Assembly (NCBI GenBank): GCA_028694115.1
Contig: JAQUUB010000012.1
Span: 34,911 to 98,910 of the forward strand
Direction of reading: 5' to 3'
DNA: 64,000 nucleotides
Origin: Lachnospiraceae bacterium
GTDB taxonomy: Bacteria > Bacillota_A > Clostridia > Lachnospirales > Lachnospiraceae
Below the pieces are notes generated by a model, which worked only from the letters and a program-made list of their open reading frames with translations, searched no databases and had not been told where the DNA came from. The position numbers and the translations under genes were made by a program. Below are positions 7,285 through 14,446 of this stretch, piece by piece; the first letter of the stretch is position 1; the number at the start of each line of letters is the position of its first letter.

Positions 7285-8256
7285 ATGAAAAAAATTAATA
7301 AAATGGTATTAGCTGGGGCTGTTCTATGTATGACAGTCTTAGTTGGTTGTGCAAAAGAAAGAACTACTAGTTTAGAAAAGCAAGAAACGAATCAAAAAAT
7401 TAATGTTGTTGCAACTATATTCCCAGAATATGATTTCTTGCGTCAGATTGCTGGAGACAAGATTAATCTTACTATGTTACTGACACCAGGTGCTGAAAGC
7501 CATAGTTTCGAACCAACACCACAGAATGTAAAAAATGTTAATAATGCAGACTTATTTGTTTATGTGGGTGGAGATTCCGATGCCTGGGTAGAATCAATTC
7601 TTGATTCTACAGCAGAAAATTCTATGAAGGTCATTACACTTATGGACTGTGTAGAAGTAGTGGAGGAAGAAACTGTTGAGGGTATGACTCCAGAAGAGGA
7701 GGAAGAAGGAAAGGTCGAGACAGAGCCTGAATATGATGAGCATGTATGGACTTCTCCTAGAAATGCACAACTTATTGTACAGAAATTATGTAATGCACTT
7801 TCAGAGGTTGATCCAGAGAATGCAAAAGTATATCAGCAAAATACCACGGATTATATTAAAAAACTGGAACAATTAGATCAAAGTTTTCAAGATGTTGTTA
7901 ATCACTCTGTAAGAAAAGAAATTATAGTAGGAGATCGGTTTCCGTTTCGCTATTTTGCAGATGCATACGGTCTAACCTATTATGCGGCATTTCCGGGATG
8001 TGCAGCCGATGCGGAGCCAAGTGCACAGACAATTGCTTTTCTTACGGATAAGGTAAAAGAAGATAAGATTCCGGTTGTTTTTCATATCGAGTTATCAAAT
8101 GAAAAAGTATGTAATTCTATATGTGAAGCATCAGGAGCAAAGAGCGAACTTCTAAATGCAGTACACAATATAAGTAAAGAGGATTTTGAGAGTGGAGTTA
8201 CTTATCTTGAACTAATGCAAAAAAATGTGGAAGTTTTAAAGGAGGCATTGAACTAG
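7285..8256 (+). CDS. znuA: Zinc ABC transporter substrate-binding lipoprotein (ZnuA/AdcA-like)
   Basis: The 323-residue protein begins with a lipoprotein signal ending LVGC. It follows the cluster A-I metal-binding fold: ATIFPEYDFLRQIAGD near the start, H73 in ESHSFEPTPQ, H153 in YDEHVWTSP and H267 in VFHIELSNEK are the likely metal-ligand histidines. Between the first two lies an acidic loop rich in Glu (about 130-150), the counterpart of the His-rich loop of classical ZnuA but with no histidines. It would capture zinc outside the cell and pass it to the ZnuB/ZnuC transporter. TTGGAGGA precedes the ATG. Manganese cannot be excluded by sequence alone. Confidence 0.92.
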   Translation: MKKINKMVLAGAVLCMTVLVGCAKERTTSLEKQETNQKINVVATIFPEYDFLRQIAGDKINLTMLLTPGAESHSFEPTPQNVKNVNNADLFVYVGGDSDAWVESILDSTAENSMKVITLMDCVEVVEEETVEGMTPEEEEEGKVETEPEYDEHVWTSPRNAQLIVQKLCNALSEVDPENAKVYQQNTTDYIKKLEQLDQSFQDVVNHSVRKEIIVGDRFPFRYFADAYGLTYYAAFPGCAADAEPSAQTIAFLTDKVKEDKIPVVFHIELSNEKVCNSICEASGAKSELLNAVHNISKEDFESGVTYLELMQKNVEVLKEALN

Positions 8257-8257
8257 T

Positions 8258-8968
8258 ATGAGCCTATTATCCTGTCAGAATCTCTCTTTCTCCTATGATG
8301 GCAGAGAAGTTTTATCTGAAATTAATTTTTCGGTTGAACAGGGAGATTATCTATGTATTGTTGGTGAAAATGGAGCTGGAAAAAGTACTCTGATCAAAGG
8401 ACTTTTGAATTTGAAAGAACCATCTAAGGGTCAGATTCTGACAGGAGATGGGTTAAAACAGAATGAAATCGGATACCTGCCACAACAAACGCAAATTCAA
8501 AAAGACTTTCCGGCAAGTGTCTATGAGGTTGTTGTATCAGGAAGACTAAACAACCTGAAATACAGAATATTTTATAACAAGGAAGATAAGAGAATAGCAT
8601 TAGAGAAGATGGAAAAGCTAGGTATTCTACCTCTCAAAAACTGTTGTTACAGAGAATTATCAGGAGGACAACAACAAAGGGTACTTTTAGCAAGAGCCTT
8701 ACTTGCAACTAGAAAGCTTTTACTATTAGATGAACCAATTACTGGTCTTGATCCTATCATGTCGCAGGAATTTTATCGTATCATTAGAGAAATAAATCAA
8801 AAGGATAGGATTACGGTAGTGATGGTATCGCATGATGTGAAAGGGGTAATTAGTGAAACTTCTCATATTCTTCACGTTGATCAGAAACAACGGTTTTTTG
8901 GTACATCTTCAGAATATCAGAACAGTCCATTAGGAAAATATTTTCTGGAAGGGGGTAGACAAAATTGA
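8258..8968 (+). CDS. znuC: Zinc ABC transporter ATP-binding protein
   Basis: The 236-residue ATPase has Walker A GENGAGKST, Q-loop GYLPQQTQIQ, signature LSGGQQQR, Walker B LLLLDEPITGLD and H-loop MVSHD. It starts one base after znuA and overlaps znuB, so the three are co-translated as a metal-uptake ABC transporter. Length is normal for the family. It energises uptake of the metal bound by the upstream lipoprotein. Confidence 0.93.
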   Translation: MSLLSCQNLSFSYDGREVLSEINFSVEQGDYLCIVGENGAGKSTLIKGLLNLKEPSKGQILTGDGLKQNEIGYLPQQTQIQKDFPASVYEVVVSGRLNNLKYRIFYNKEDKRIALEKMEKLGILPLKNCCYRELSGGQQQRVLLARALLATRKLLLLDEPITGLDPIMSQEFYRIIREINQKDRITVVMVSHDVKGVISETSHILHVDQKQRFFGTSSEYQNSPLGKYFLEGGRQN

Positions 8969-9792
8969 TTAAAACAATATTAGAGATGTTTACCTATCCA
9001 TTTATGCGAAATGCAATTGTAGTCGGTATATTAGTTGCACTATGTTCTGCATTGTTAGGAAGTAGTCTTGTTTTAAAAAGGTTTTCAATGATAGGTGATG
9101 GACTATCTCATGCAGGATTTGCTGCGCTTGCAGTTGCCTATGCAATGAACCTGGCACCCCTGGTTGTAGCAATTCCAATCTGTGTGTTAGCAGCTTTTTT
9201 ATTGCTTCGCATGAATGAAAATAGTAAAATAAAAGGGGATGCTGCAACTGCACTTATGTGTAGTGGTTCTCTTGCAATCGGTGTCATGACAGTATCATTA
9301 ACAACTGGTATGAATACAGATGTTTGTAATTATATGTTTGGCAGTATTTTAGCAATGAGCAAATTGGATGTAACGATTTCCTTAGTTCTATCAATAACTG
9401 TTATTTTCTTGTTTGTTATTTTCTATACACGAATTTTCGCTGTTACATTTGATGAGACATTTTCAAAAGCTACAGGGGTGAAAAGTGATCTTTATAATAT
9501 GATAATAGCAATACTGACAGCGGTTACGGTAGTCCTTGGCATGCGTATGATGGGAACATTACTGATTTCAAGTTTGATTGTATTTCCATCACTTAGTGCT
9601 ATGAGAGTTTGTAAAAGATTTAAAAGTGTAATCATCACTTCAGTATTACTATCAATGGGATGTTTTTGCTCTGGAATTTATATTTCCTATGTTTATTCAA
9701 CTCCTACAGGGGCAAGTATTGTAATGGCTAATATTTTTATATTTATCATTCTCTTTCTGATAGAAAAAATAAGAGAGAAGGTTCCTAGATGA
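8965..9792 (+). CDS. znuB: Zinc ABC transporter permease
   Basis: The 275-residue protein has about eight hydrophobic segments and belongs to the ABC-3 (ZnuB/MntB) permease family. Typical sequence includes MIGDGLSHAGFAALAVAY in the first third and GMRMMGTLLISSLIVFPSLSA near the end. The start is a TTG codon at 8965 that overlaps the znuC stop (TTGA), preceded by GGGGGT; no ATG gives the full N-terminus. The next gene again overlaps by ATGA, indicating tight coupling of the cluster. Confidence 0.92.
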   Translation: MIKTILEMFTYPFMRNAIVVGILVALCSALLGSSLVLKRFSMIGDGLSHAGFAALAVAYAMNLAPLVVAIPICVLAAFLLLRMNENSKIKGDAATALMCSGSLAIGVMTVSLTTGMNTDVCNYMFGSILAMSKLDVTISLVLSITVIFLFVIFYTRIFAVTFDETFSKATGVKSDLYNMIIAILTAVTVVLGMRMMGTLLISSLIVFPSLSAMRVCKRFKSVIITSVLLSMGCFCSGIYISYVYSTPTGASIVMANIFIFIILFLIEKIREKVPR

Positions 9793-10466
9793 AAATGAAT
9801 AAAATTGTGGGAATTACAATAACGTTAATGTTATGTATGATAGTAAGTGGTTGTGCAAAAAAACAAGATACAAGAAATAATGCAAAGATGACGGTGGCTG
9901 AATCGCAAGAAATTGCTAGTTATGATGACTTTGACCAGATGGAAGCATCAAGTATTCAAGATACGGATGAGAATCAAAATGTTATTTCTGAAAATACAAT
10001 AAGTAAAAATAGCTCTGTATACAAACCAGTTAACAGCAATGCAATCGTAAAAAAAGAATCCACCTATGATTGTAATCTGGATGCTGATAGAAAAAATTAT
10101 GATGGTCATGTGGATATTGTAGTTGGTGATAATTTATATGCAACTCAGATGAATGATTGGTTTATGAATTTCGAACAATATGAAGGAAAAGTAATTGAAA
10201 TTGAGGGATACTATATTGGCGATTTCAAACCATATGATTTTATTGGAAGATATGGACCTACTTGTCCTTACTGTCAGGGTGGGTATGTCTGTTTTGAAAT
10301 TTTATCAGATGAGGATTTTTCACAGTATGTTACTGCAAAGGATTGGATTAAAGTAACTGGGATATTAAGAGAGGGAAATGATGCATCCATAGGTCCATTT
10401 TACTATATAGAGGTCTTGGAATTGAATAAAATGAAGGAAGTCGGACAGGATACAGTAACAAATTAA
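9789..10466 (+). CDS. Lipoprotein with a DUF1980/YcgQ-like C-terminal domain and a CPYC motif
   Basis: The 225-residue protein has a lipoprotein signal (MIVSGCAKK), a polar Ser/Asn linker to about residue 95, and a C-terminal domain with FEQYEGKVIEIEGYYIGDF, GRYGPTCPYCQGGYVCFEI and DWIKVTGILREG. That order resembles the soluble domain of the YcgQ/TIGR03943 proteins, which travel with zinc-responsive permeases, but here it stands alone on a lipid anchor. C159 and C162 form a CPYC pair that could bind metal or act as a redox pair. It overlaps znuB by ATGA and precedes a ZIP transporter, so a part in zinc handling outside the cell is likely. The family match is by eye. Confidence 0.75.
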   Translation: MKMNKIVGITITLMLCMIVSGCAKKQDTRNNAKMTVAESQEIASYDDFDQMEASSIQDTDENQNVISENTISKNSSVYKPVNSNAIVKKESTYDCNLDADRKNYDGHVDIVVGDNLYATQMNDWFMNFEQYEGKVIEIEGYYIGDFKPYDFIGRYGPTCPYCQGGYVCFEILSDEDFSQYVTAKDWIKVTGILREGNDASIGPFYYIEVLELNKMKEVGQDTVTN

Positions 10467-10479
10467 AAGGAGGCAGTTT

Positions 10480-11253
10480 ATGAATATAACAATTGGAGTA
10501 TTAATACCATTTATCGGAACAATGTTAGGAGCAGCATGCGTTTTCTTTTTAAAAAAAGATATCAATTCATTTATTCAAAAAGGACTCTTGGGATTTGCAT
10601 CTGGTGTTATGGTAGCGGCTTCTGTATGGTCACTTTTGATTCCATCGATTGAGATGTCTGTGGATATGGGAAAACTTTCATTTATTCCGGCAACGGTAGG
10701 GTTTGCATTTGGTATCGCTTTTTTACTTTTAATGGATCGGATCATTCCTCATTTGCATTTAAATAGTGATGAGCCGGAAGGGTTAAGTAGTTCTTTGAAG
10801 AAGACAACGATGCTCGTTTTGGCGGTTACCCTGCATAACATACCAGAGGGAATGGCAGTCGGTGTTGTATTTGCTGGTATTCTTTCTGGAGATAGCCAGA
10901 TAACGATGGCAGGGGCATTTGCTTTAGCAATTGGTATTGCAATTCAAAACTTTCCAGAGGGGGCTATTATATCGCTACCGCTTAAGAGTGAGGGAAATAG
11001 TAAGAAAAAATCCTTTTTATATGGAACTTTATCAGGGTGTGTGGAGCCAATTGCTGCTTTTATCACCATATTACTAGCAAAATTAGTAACACCTATTTTA
11101 CCATATTTATTGGCTTTTGCAGCTGGAGCTATGATTTATGTGGTAGTAGAAGAATTATTACCTGAGGCATCGGAAGGAAAACATAGTAATATCAGTACCA
11201 TTGGATTTGCAATTGGATTTATGATTATGATGGTCCTTGACGTAACTTTGTAA
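10480..11253 (+). CDS. ZIP family metal transporter
   Basis: The 257-residue protein has about eight membrane segments and the two ZIP signatures that line the metal path: HNIPEGMAVG in the fourth segment and NFPEGAIISLPL in the fifth, where the usual His of the second is Asn. A short His-containing loop (HLHLNSDEPEG) precedes them. ZIP proteins move zinc, iron or manganese into the cytoplasm. AAAGGAGG precedes the start and only 13 bp separate it from the preceding lipoprotein gene, so it belongs to the zinc operon and gives a second uptake route beside ZnuABC. Confidence 0.92.
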   Translation: MNITIGVLIPFIGTMLGAACVFFLKKDINSFIQKGLLGFASGVMVAASVWSLLIPSIEMSVDMGKLSFIPATVGFAFGIAFLLLMDRIIPHLHLNSDEPEGLSSSLKKTTMLVLAVTLHNIPEGMAVGVVFAGILSGDSQITMAGAFALAIGIAIQNFPEGAIISLPLKSEGNSKKKSFLYGTLSGCVEPIAAFITILLAKLVTPILPYLLAFAAGAMIYVVVEELLPEASEGKHSNISTIGFAIGFMIMMVLDVTL

Positions 11254-11255
11254 GG

Positions 11256-11303
11256 CGGGGACGGTTCTCAGTTATGAAAATAGGGTAGCGGGACGGTTCT
11301 CAG
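11256..11303 (+). repeat. Two copies of a GGGACGGTTCTCAG repeat
   Basis: GGGGACGGTTCTCAGTT (from 11257) and GGGACGGTTCTCAG (11290-11303) lie just after the ZIP gene. A third copy, inverted, is at 49223-49247, and it shares the flanking AATAGGG and GTTATG sequences. Similar GC-rich boxes recur in many clostridial genomes and can mark REP/IS200-type mobile repeats; that origin is inference. Confidence 0.7.
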
Positions 11304-11315
11304 ATTAGAATATGG

Positions 11316-11346
11316 ATAGTAGCCTTTGCATAGGGTTACTATTATT
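11316..11346 (+). terminator. Probable terminator of the zinc operon
   Basis: ATAGTAGCC pairs with GGTTACTAT (one G-T pair) around an eight-base loop and is followed by a short T-rich stretch. It lies about 60 bp after the ZIP gene. Confidence 0.5.
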
Positions 11347-11410
11347 GTACATACTAGGAATGTGTAAGCAAACAGTAATTATGCTTAAGTAACAGGAATG
11401 GAGATGTATA

Positions 11411-11557
11411 ATGGATAAGAAGAAACAGGAAAATGAGAATCAGCAAAGAAGCCTCGATAAGTATAATAGCATTACGCAAAAGTGTACGCCTGAAAATCAG
11501 AATCAAACCCATAATTCTAGAAGAGAGGGTATTAATCCTATTAACCAAAAAAGATAA
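11411..11557 (+). CDS. Small hydrophilic hypothetical protein (48 aa)
   Basis: The frame starts at an ATG preceded by AATGGAGA and encodes MDKKKQENENQQ followed by a Gln/Asn/Lys-rich, non-hydrophobic chain with one cysteine (TQKCTPENQNQT) and a basic tail. It is bracketed by a hairpin upstream and a strong hairpin terminator at 11575, which suggests a self-contained small gene. Composition suggests a soluble, flexible protein. No family was recognised, and the call rests on context and the ribosome site. Confidence 0.45.
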   Translation: MDKKKQENENQQRSLDKYNSITQKCTPENQNQTHNSRREGINPINQKR

Positions 11558-11574
11558 AGCATCCCATGAGGGAG

Positions 11575-11600
11575 AAAAGCATCCCATGAGGGGTGCTTTT
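11575..11600 (+). terminator. Rho-independent terminator
   Basis: AAAAGCATCCC and GGGGTGCTTTT form an 11-bp stem with a four-base ATGA loop and one G-T pair. The 5' arm is preceded by a near copy of itself (GCATCCCATGAGGG), so a local duplication made it. Confidence 0.8.
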
Positions 11601-11662
11601 AAATTGTTGATTTCTATTGACAAATAAAATTGAGTAAAATATAGTTAATGTTGTACTTAATG

Positions 11663-11702
11663 AACACTTAAATTTAATAAATATTGATTAAATTTAAGTG
11701 TT
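11663..11702 (+). repeat. AT-rich inverted repeat upstream of the beta-mannosidase
   Basis: AACACTTAAATTTAAT pairs with a matching ATTAAATTTAAGTGTT arm across a short loop. It is almost pure A/T in its core, with no gene directly upstream to terminate. It may be an operator, a weak terminator or a cruciform site. Confidence 0.5.
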
Positions 11703-11770
11703 TTGCATTTGTTATATTTTAGAAATGAAGTTTAGTTGAATAAAAAAGCATATTCAATGATTAAGTGATA

Positions 11771-11796
11771 ATCATGCAAAAGCATGATTTTGCATG
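11771..11796 (+). promoter_or_regulatory. Nested inverted repeats just before the beta-mannosidase start
   Basis: ATCATGC-AAAA-GCATGAT (11771-11788) is a perfect inverted repeat, and CATGCAAAA..TTTTGCATG (11773-11796) is an overlapping one. They lie 27-52 bp ahead of the start codon, where an operator or a leader hairpin would be expected. The protein that might bind is unknown. Confidence 0.45.
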
Positions 11797-11822
11797 ATTG
11801 CAGCATGCAGATAGGTGTAAGA

Positions 11823-14279
11823 ATGAAAAAACTAGATTTGTGTGGCAACTGGTTTATGAACAAAAGAGGAGAAGTAGATCAAACGGAAGCAAAAATACCG
11901 GGTTCTGTTATGTCTTCTTTATTACGTGCAGGGAAAATAGAAGATCCCTTTTATCGTATGAATGAATATGATGCGAATCAGCTTTTTTATAACGATTATG
12001 AGTTTGTAAAAAAGTTTGAGGTAGGAGAATTATTTTTACAAGAGAAACGGATTGAGCTTGTTTGTGAAGGTCTTGATACGCTATGTGAATTATACATAAA
12101 CCAAAAAAAGATAGCAGATACCGATAATATGCATTGTATATGGGTATTTGATCTAAAGGATTATTTGACTGTGGGAGAGAATGAAATTAAAGTTCTTTGC
12201 AAGTCGGTACATGAGTATAAAGACCATGTTGTTGATCCAGAGGGAAAAGAAATCACATTTGCGGCCTGCGGATGTATGAAAGGGAATCAGTATATTCGAA
12301 AACCACACTGTATGTTTGGATGGGATTGGGGCGCTGGAATTCCTGACGCAGGTATTTGGAAAGATATTTATGTAAGGTCCTATAGCAATGGTAGAATTGA
12401 TGATGTTATTTTCACGCAAATTCATGAAACAAATAAGGTAACACTTGAAATGGAAGTGATGCTTGAAAATTCTGGGCCGATGGAGAAGAAAGTAATAGCA
12501 GTACTTTTAGGCCCCGATGGAAAGAAATTTACTGCGGTGGGAAAAACGGATGCGGAACGCGCCAATTTAAAAATTGAAGTGGAACAGCCAATGCTATGGT
12601 GGCCTAATGAATTGGGTGAACAGCCATTATATAAGTGCAAAATTTTTGCATGTGAAGAAGAAAAGGAATACACAATCGGACTTCGTACATTAGAAGTAAG
12701 TCAGGAGAAGGACGAGTGGGGAAGCGATTTTTGCTTTAAAGTAAATGGTGTAAAGATATTTTCTATGGGTGCAGATTATATACCAGAAGATACTATTTAT
12801 TCGCATATATCAAGAGAAAGAATTGATTATTTATTAAAATCTTGTAAGCGCGCGCACTTTAATACGCTCCGAGTATGGGGAGGCGGCTACTATCCTTCTG
12901 ATGACTTCTATGAGCTTTGTGATCAATATGGATTTATTGTATGGCAGGATTTTATGTTTGCATGCAATATCTATAATGTTACAGATGAATTCGTGAAAGC
13001 AGTTTGTCATGAAGTAAAAGATAATGTGAAACGTCTAAGACATCACGCTTCGTTAGGTATGTGGTGTGGGAATAATGAAATTGAAGAAGGCTGGCATCAC
13101 TGGGAATCTATGATGTATCATTCTGATTTGTTAAAACAAGATTATTTGAAGTTATTTGAAGATATCTTACCAAAGGTTTTACGAGAAGTTGATAAACAGA
13201 CCTTTTATTGGCCGTCCTCCCCATCAAGCTTGGGTGGATTTGTTGATCCGGATAATGAAAATGTAGGGGACACCCATTATTGGGATGTTTGGCATGGACT
13301 CAAACCATTCACAGATTATAGAAAACACTATTTTCGTTTCTGTTCTGAATTTGGATTTCAATCATTCCCCTCGATAAAAACAGTAGAGAGTTTTACAGAG
13401 GAAGAAGATAGAAATATATTTTCAGAAGTAATGGAAAGTCATCAAAAAAATGATGCAGCGAATGGAAAAATGCTTTATTATCTTTCAGAAAACTTCCTAT
13501 ATCCTAAAGATTTTAAGAGTCTCCTTTATGTGACTCAGATACTCCAGGGAATTGCAATTAAGGCAGGGGTTGAGCATTGGAGAAGACACAGAGGAAGATG
13601 TATGGGAGCGTTATATTGGCAGCTAAACGATAGTTGGCCAGTTGCTTCCTGGGCAAGTATTGATTATTATGGCAGGTGGAAAGCGCTTCACTATATGGCA
13701 GAAGATTTCTTCGCACCGGTTGCCGGATCGATTGAAAGAACAGGTCAAACAGTAAAAGTATTTGTTCAAAATGAATCAAAGATAAGTAGAAAATGCAATG
13801 CTACGGTAAGAGTAAAAACATTTGACTTTGAGATATTGAAGGAAATCAGCTTCCAAAAGGAGGTGCAAGCTTTTTCTGTTTGTGAGCTAGGTGGAGATGA
13901 TTTCACAAGCATAATAAAAGGAAAAGAAACACAGGTGTTTTTAGAAGCAGTGTTTACGGATGATTCTGGAAGGAAGACAATAGAGGTAGAAACATTTGTG
14001 CCCTTTAAACATCTAAAATTAAAAAATATTGAAATTACAACATCTGTAGTTGAAAAGGAAGATTGCTTTGAAATAAGTGTAAAGTCAAAGGGTTTTGCAG
14101 CTTTTGTTGAAATTGATTTACAACATAATGATGGTATTTTTAGTGATAATTATTTCTATTTGACAGACCAAGAGGAAAAGAAAGTACAGCTATATAAAAG
14201 CGATTTATCGAAACCAATCAATAATATACAAGAATTACAGAAAGAGATTACAATTCGTTCGCTAGCAGAGACTTATTAA
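11823..14279 (+). CDS. Beta-mannosidase, glycoside hydrolase family 2
   Basis: The 818-residue enzyme has the GH2 order: a jelly-roll sugar-binding domain (about 1-170, with GWDWGAGIPDAGIW), an Ig-like domain, a TIM barrel (about 290-600) and C-terminal beta domains. LRVWGGGYYPSDDFYELCD and GMWCGNNEIEEGW are typical of beta-mannosidases. E419 in CGNNE is the likely acid/base and E509 in FCSEFGFQ the nucleophile, 90 residues apart as in known GH2 mannosidases. There is no signal peptide, so it acts inside the cell on imported manno-oligosaccharides. The start follows ATAGGTG; an earlier in-frame ATG at 11784 lacks a ribosome site. No transporter is adjacent. Confidence 0.9.
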   Translation: MKKLDLCGNWFMNKRGEVDQTEAKIPGSVMSSLLRAGKIEDPFYRMNEYDANQLFYNDYEFVKKFEVGELFLQEKRIELVCEGLDTLCELYINQKKIADTDNMHCIWVFDLKDYLTVGENEIKVLCKSVHEYKDHVVDPEGKEITFAACGCMKGNQYIRKPHCMFGWDWGAGIPDAGIWKDIYVRSYSNGRIDDVIFTQIHETNKVTLEMEVMLENSGPMEKKVIAVLLGPDGKKFTAVGKTDAERANLKIEVEQPMLWWPNELGEQPLYKCKIFACEEEKEYTIGLRTLEVSQEKDEWGSDFCFKVNGVKIFSMGADYIPEDTIYSHISRERIDYLLKSCKRAHFNTLRVWGGGYYPSDDFYELCDQYGFIVWQDFMFACNIYNVTDEFVKAVCHEVKDNVKRLRHHASLGMWCGNNEIEEGWHHWESMMYHSDLLKQDYLKLFEDILPKVLREVDKQTFYWPSSPSSLGGFVDPDNENVGDTHYWDVWHGLKPFTDYRKHYFRFCSEFGFQSFPSIKTVESFTEEEDRNIFSEVMESHQKNDAANGKMLYYLSENFLYPKDFKSLLYVTQILQGIAIKAGVEHWRRHRGRCMGALYWQLNDSWPVASWASIDYYGRWKALHYMAEDFFAPVAGSIERTGQTVKVFVQNESKISRKCNATVRVKTFDFEILKEISFQKEVQAFSVCELGGDDFTSIIKGKETQVFLEAVFTDDSGRKTIEVETFVPFKHLKLKNIEITTSVVEKEDCFEISVKSKGFAAFVEIDLQHNDGIFSDNYFYLTDQEEKKVQLYKSDLSKPINNIQELQKEITIRSLAETY

Positions 14280-14299
14280 TGTGAGAATGATCTGCCCAG

Positions 14300-14344
14300 A
14301 ATCACCATAGATAGGAGACTATTTATGGTGATTTATAATCTCCT
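14300..14344 (+). terminator. Hairpin terminator after the beta-mannosidase
   Basis: AATCACCATA pairs with TATGGTGATT (14300-14333). A competing stem, TAGGAGA with TCTCCTA (14312-14346), overlaps it, so two alternative folds exist. Confidence 0.65.
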
Positions 14345-14349
14345 ATTAC

Positions 14350-14378
14350 TGTACAATAGAAACCTCAAATGATATACT
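14350..14378 (+). promoter_or_regulatory. Candidate promoter of the hybrid kinase gene
   Basis: TGTACA (14350-14355) and TATACT (14373-14378) are spaced by 17 bp, about 69 bp before the start codon. Confidence 0.45.
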
Positions 14379-14446
14379 AAAAAAAGTAAAAAAACTTATG
14401 ATAAATTAAGCAAATTAAGGCACTTGTATAGGATGAGGGTGAGGGA

